The notes below the pieces were generated by a model. It ran no database searches. It worked only from the letters and a program-made list of their open reading frames with translations, and was not told the origin of the DNA. Below are positions 60,061-64,000 of a DNA stretch of 64,000 nt, one piece after another (within the stretch, counting starts at the first letter, position 1; each line of letters opens with the position of its first letter). The stretch is from assembly GCA_034509755.1 (NCBI GenBank), contig CM067545.1:43455062-43519061 (forward strand), given 5' to 3'. Source of the DNA: Anisodus tanguticus. Taxonomy: Eukaryota; Streptophyta; Magnoliopsida; Solanales; Solanaceae. The translations under genes were made by a program, and so were the position numbers.

Positions 60061-60640
60061 ATGCCAGAATTGCTAAAAATGTGGTGGGTCGACTTAGATG
60101 ATAGACAGCGTAGAGAGGTTACCTGTTGTATGGGTCACTTGCCCTCCCTCGTGATCATGCCGGGTTGTAAAGTATTGATTGAGGTCTTTACCGAATACTA
60201 GGATAACGATATGATGATATTCAGATCCGAGCTCATAGAGATGACCTCGACATTGGAAGAGATACGAGACTGCATAAATTCTAATGAAACCTTTATAAGA
60301 AGGAGTAAGAAACTCAATCACAACCTCTTGGCTCCAAACAATCCCACTCCAGCTGAAGTCATGAAAATGTTATGCTTAGCACAAGCCTCTTGGATTTCTG
60401 GAGATTCTGTAGCTTTCGGGGATTTGTACCAACGTTTTGAAAAAAATGAGGGATTTATAAACCATTCTCTAGAATTCCACACTTTCAAAGACATGAATGC
60501 TACCCAACCTTTAGCCTCTGCCATCTGTTTGTTGGATACCATGGTATTTCCTAAAAATGCCCAGCTTGCAATAAATACCCGAGTCATCTTAGGGGCGTGT
60601 TTCAATTTAATATACTACAATTGCTTGATTATGTGCAAAA
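60061..60640 (+). pseudogene. Tat/Ogre-like gag N-terminal domain, with a stop
   Basis: From ATG at 60061 the frame reads MPELLKMWWVDLDDRQRREV...GHLPSL...LIEVFTEY, meets TAG at 60199 where the family has Trp (Y-W-D), and continues in the same frame to 60687 with EMTSTLEEIRDCI, NHNLLAPNNPTPAEVMKML, FGDLYQRFEKNEGF and TMVFPKNAQLAINTRV. This is the long N-terminal gag region of Tat/Ogre gypsy elements, which resembles the plant mobile domain. After about 60640 the match ends. Gag would form the particle; this copy is interrupted. It probably belongs with the plus-strand LTR at 48778. Confidence 0.75.
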
Positions 60641-61860
60641 TATCTATTTATATTCTTCTTTTACGCATTTATATTGAATATGATTGATTCGATGTTCCGG
60701 GGATCACCCCTAAAAGAAAAATACAAGAACATACCTTAAACTACCAAAAACTCTACTTCCCAAAAAATGAACTTTACATACCTAACCCATTTACCTCTCC
60801 CAGAAACAAAAGATTGACTTGTTGAGATGGATAGCTGACGCAATTTGAGCATCGACACACTCGTCATAAGTGTGAATAGTAGAGAAGAGGGCGAAGCCTC
60901 GCTCCGAGAAAAGCTCACCGAATTGGAGAATAGGATTGGTTTGGTAAGTCCAAGCTTGAGGAAGTCGACTATCTCCTGAATTTGGTAGGGAAGCCACCGA
61001 AAGGAGTTATGTCATCCGAATACTACAACAACCACATCTCAGATGAAGTGAAATAAATGGTGAATAATTATGTACCCCTTTATGAAAGTTGAGGGACATC
61101 GAGAAACCAAACGCTGAAGGTTGAGACTAAAAGTCAACCGCTTAGAAAAGTTGTTACTGCTGCATCTATTGCCGCTCCCGAGAGTGATGAGGTTCCGCTG
61201 ACACCAAGCCAAATATCTACTCCGACCTGGTGGTTTGTTGCTCTTAAAGCCTATGCTTATCCTTTCCGGGTGACATCAGTGCCCGTGCTGTGTTCATAGG
61301 TCTACGAGATGGTGAGGGCAATTGGGACTACGTGCCCCAATGATATGAGACTACCTCCATGTGCTCCACCATACGCACACAAGAGATGTATGTTTCATAT
61401 GAATCAACCAGGACATATCGTTGATGAATGTGTGCCCCTTAGAGGGAGAATAGTGTAGCTGATTGACAATGGAACTATCCGTCTCATCTGGGGACCCTAC
61501 TCCATGTTAACACATGACCCAGTTACTGATATATGAGGCATTGACTCCGAAATCTGCATGTGGAAGTATGACTTCACTCTTTTTGAAGATTTCTACACCG
61601 AGATCTTCAAGAAATTAGTCAATGCTGAGAAGATCCGTCCCATCGAGACTGTATGAAAACCCTCATCCTCCAGAACTAGTGGAGAGAAATATTGTTTGTA
61701 CCACTGTGGAACGCCAGGTCACAACATTGAGAAATGCAAGGAATTCAAGTTCGAGTTGGAGCATCTTATTGGCAATGATGAGATCGGGGTAGTACTCCAT
61801 CCCCATCATGAACTGATGTAGGCCAAGGGCCGAATGTGAGGTTATAAGGGTGACAACCAT
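60641..61860 (+). pseudogene. Tat/Ogre-like gag C-terminal part with two C-H-H-C knuckles
   Basis: Coiled-coil-like fragments (for example 'SREKLTELEN'-like text near 60905, in a changed frame) are followed by two knuckles in one frame, CMFHMNQPGHIVDEC (61387-61431) and CLYHCGTPGHNIEKC (61693-61737), both C-x2-H-x5-H-x4-C, each followed by a hydrophobic V-x-x-LI-type helix. Three in-frame stops (near 61456, 61535 and 61655) lie between them. Tat/Ogre gag proteins carry such C-terminal knuckles. No protease or RT follows before the next LTR at 62994. Confidence 0.65.
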
Positions 61861-62993
61861 CCATGGCTTTAAGGAAAAACATGGGTAGATTTAGGCACCC
61901 CTATGAACCAAATAGTATCCCCCCATCTTTTGTTTGTAAAAGAACTCTGGCGGGCCTGATGTCCCAATGAGGGATACATAGGAAGTCCATATTGGGCCTA
62001 GTCTAGTATTTTGGGTAAGTAGAATTCGGTAGGGGGAGAGATTATCTTTTGTAAACTAAACTACGAACAGGCCTGACTTCCCCTAACGGAATACATAGGC
62101 AGTGTACTTAAGACTCGATACTTAATATATATATAAATATTTACTCCCCTCAATTTCCCCTTCTTATAGAAACTGTTTTAACCAGCTGGCGGACCAATTG
62201 TTGGGGCTATCGTATGAAGCAAGTCAATCGATTTGAAAACTATCAAAAAGCCCTTATAAGCCCAAAATATAAGGAACAAAGAATCAATCGAATATTTTTA
62301 TATGAATGCGTGAACTTATATGTCTACTTGCAATCTATATGTTTATTCTTGCATTTTGATTTTTCTACTAACGTACTGACGTCATCTGCCTTTGAGTGAT
62401 TTTTTTCTTAAAGAGGAGGTTATTTTGTGTCGTGACGCTGTCTTATTACACAAGGCCTAAAGTAGCAACAACATCCATGTCCGAACAAAACCAAAGAGAA
62501 AAAAAAAGACTGGTACTTTGGATTATGAAGCTAACATCGGGAATTCAAGGTCCCTTATATGACATGAAACAACTCATCACGATGACGTGATCAAAATACG
62601 GAAGGATCTTCAGGAGAAAACCACACGGTTGGAAAAGGCATAAATTTCTAGGGAAAATAGTTTAAGTAGAGAAGGCCTCCACCACCCTTCCCATGTTTGT
62701 CTTCCCCATTACCGGAACACTTTCCAAATTACCCTACGAGGACTAACCTGCACCACAGAGGTACTTCGTACCAAACCCCCCACTCACGAACGCCACTCAA
62801 ATACCTGGAACCACTCACTTCGGTCAGGTTCCTTTAACAACCAATCATGTCATGCCACCAAATGTCACTACCCATACCCCTCAAAACCACCCAACATGAC
62901 AAAAATTTATTTCCATACCCCAGTCACTCAAAGTCACCTCTCGCCAGAGCGTGTAGAACTGGATCATTACGAATATATGGAGAAGGCCTGGAG
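61861..62993 (+). other. Tat/Ogre-like internal sequence after gag
   Basis: Two copies of a block with 'gggcctgatgtccc' and 'gggatacataggaagt' (61941-61985 and 62055-62103) are inverted relatives of the minus-strand blocks at 55345-57460. 62680-62990 is Pro/Thr/His-rich in one frame, like the linker of such gag proteins. No complete gene is present. Confidence 0.5.
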
Positions 62994-64000
62994 TGTCATG
63001 ACCTAAATCGAAGGGTCATGACGGGCACCCAGACCTTACTTGCCGAGTACGACAAATCATATATCTATCACCTAACGGTAATTAAGCATGGGACACGAGG
63101 GCCATCACGAGTAACCTGCTGACACATATAAATAATAAACTGGAAAGGTGCTACGTAAAATCCTGCAAACAGAATAACCCAACCTATGCACATATACATA
63201 CTAAGGTCGACAAGGTCATACACGACTACTACACACACGACAACTGTCTACAAGCCTCTAAAGAGTACATGACATCATAAGGTCAGTACATATCCCCGTC
63301 ATACCCCTATGCATATCAAAAATATCGTACCACGACTAAATTGCGACTCTAGAACAAGTAGAGGGCTCCAATATCAGCTGAACCTGCAACCTACTAGTGC
63401 GGACCATCACCCTGTCTACCTGAGCCTGCGGGTATGAAACGCAGCGTTCCCCCCACAAAAGATACGTCAGTACGAATGATGTACTGAGTATGTCAGGCAT
63501 GAAGAATAGCATAATAGAGACATGAAAGTAACATGAGACAAAAAACAACCAACCAGTAAAGAATACCTCTGGGGGCCCAAATATGCCCAAGTGTCATACC
63601 TGTGCAGAATGCCTCTGAGGGCCATAATATGCCTAAGTGTCATGCACAATGCAGCCATACCTATATGTATGCGTATATAATGTCATCAAGCCTCTGTGGG
63701 CATCCCATCATGTCATACATGCATCTGTGGGCATAATCATCATCATATACCAGTTGATCAGGTGGTGGTGTGTATATAACATTGTATCCCTTTTTCCATC
63801 CCCATACATATATAATGCATACATATAGTAACGTATATAACGTATGTGGGGTCAAGGGTAATACATGTATATAATGCATGAATGATGCTGAGACACTTTG
63901 AGTTTATCGGAGGACGTAAGGTCGCTTCACCTCCGATTAACATTATTAATATTAACATCTTTCCCATATACCTCAATAGGGATTTAGGAACATATTTAGA
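62994..64000 (-). repeat. Tekay-like LTR, minus orientation, cut by the window end
   Basis: Starts TGTCATGACCTAAATCGAAG. The minus strand near 63430 reads 'ctgcgtttcatacccgcag', matching 'ctgcgtttcatgcccgcag' of the LARD LTR (5190 and 11903), so it is a related LTR in the opposite orientation. Four 'cctctgtgggc'-type units lie at 63565-63740. The element body, if present, lies beyond the window or was lost, and a solo LTR cannot be excluded. Confidence 0.7.

Overview
This window looks like repeat-dominated plant nuclear DNA. It shows long LTR retrotransposons of several lineages, a Stowaway-type MITE, tRNA-derived SINEs of the kind common in Solanaceae, and one split host gene with plant-type GT-AG introns. 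The SINE type and LTR starts such as TGTTGACACC point to Solanaceae. That placement is from memory of the families, not from a search. I see no prokaryotic operon, CRISPR array, rRNA or tRNA gene.

Layout: (1) 0.5-15.7 kb: a decayed Ty1/copia element on the minus strand (copia A), split by a complete 9.3-kb plus-strand gypsy-derived element (3104-12445) with a 5-bp target duplication GTTCA. That insert keeps LTRs, primer site, polypurine tract and the first codons of gag but has no polyprotein. (2) 15.7-21.0 kb: the only convincing host gene, minus strand, four coding exons (16473-19426), with a likely 5'UTR intron, an E2F-type promoter site, and SINE/MITE insertions in its introns. (3) 21.0-28.1 kb: copia B, same family and orientation as A, complete at both ends with 1462-bp LTRs but with broken coding sequence. 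(4) 28.1-30.1 kb: unassigned. (5) 30.1-37.6 kb: minus-strand chromodomain-type gypsy (Tekay/Del-like) pseudogene. (6) 37.6-41.1 kb: unassigned repeats and a 600-bp polypurine tract. (7) 41.1-47.5 kb: a hAT-like element interrupted by a fairly young RE1-like copia whose RT has YVAD in place of YVDD; the flanks carry a 260-bp duplication rather than a normal target duplication. (8) 48.8-63.0 kb: two Tat/Ogre-like gypsy elements, a plus-strand one (LTR fragment at 48.8 kb, gag relic at 60-62 kb) apparently split by a minus-strand non-coding one with two minisatellite arrays. (9) 63.0 kb to the end: part of another Tekay-like LTR.

The mobile elements do not form a functional pathway. The main relationships are nesting order, which gives relative age, and the position of the host gene between two same-orientation copia copies, the nearer of which could read into it. 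I found no clearly new biological system. The best leads are the non-autonomous families, the odd hAT/copia junction, the minisatellites carrying TGACGTC motifs, the structure of the host gene, and a CG versus CAG/CTG difference pattern between the two LTRs of the 9.3-kb element that may be a sequencing artefact.
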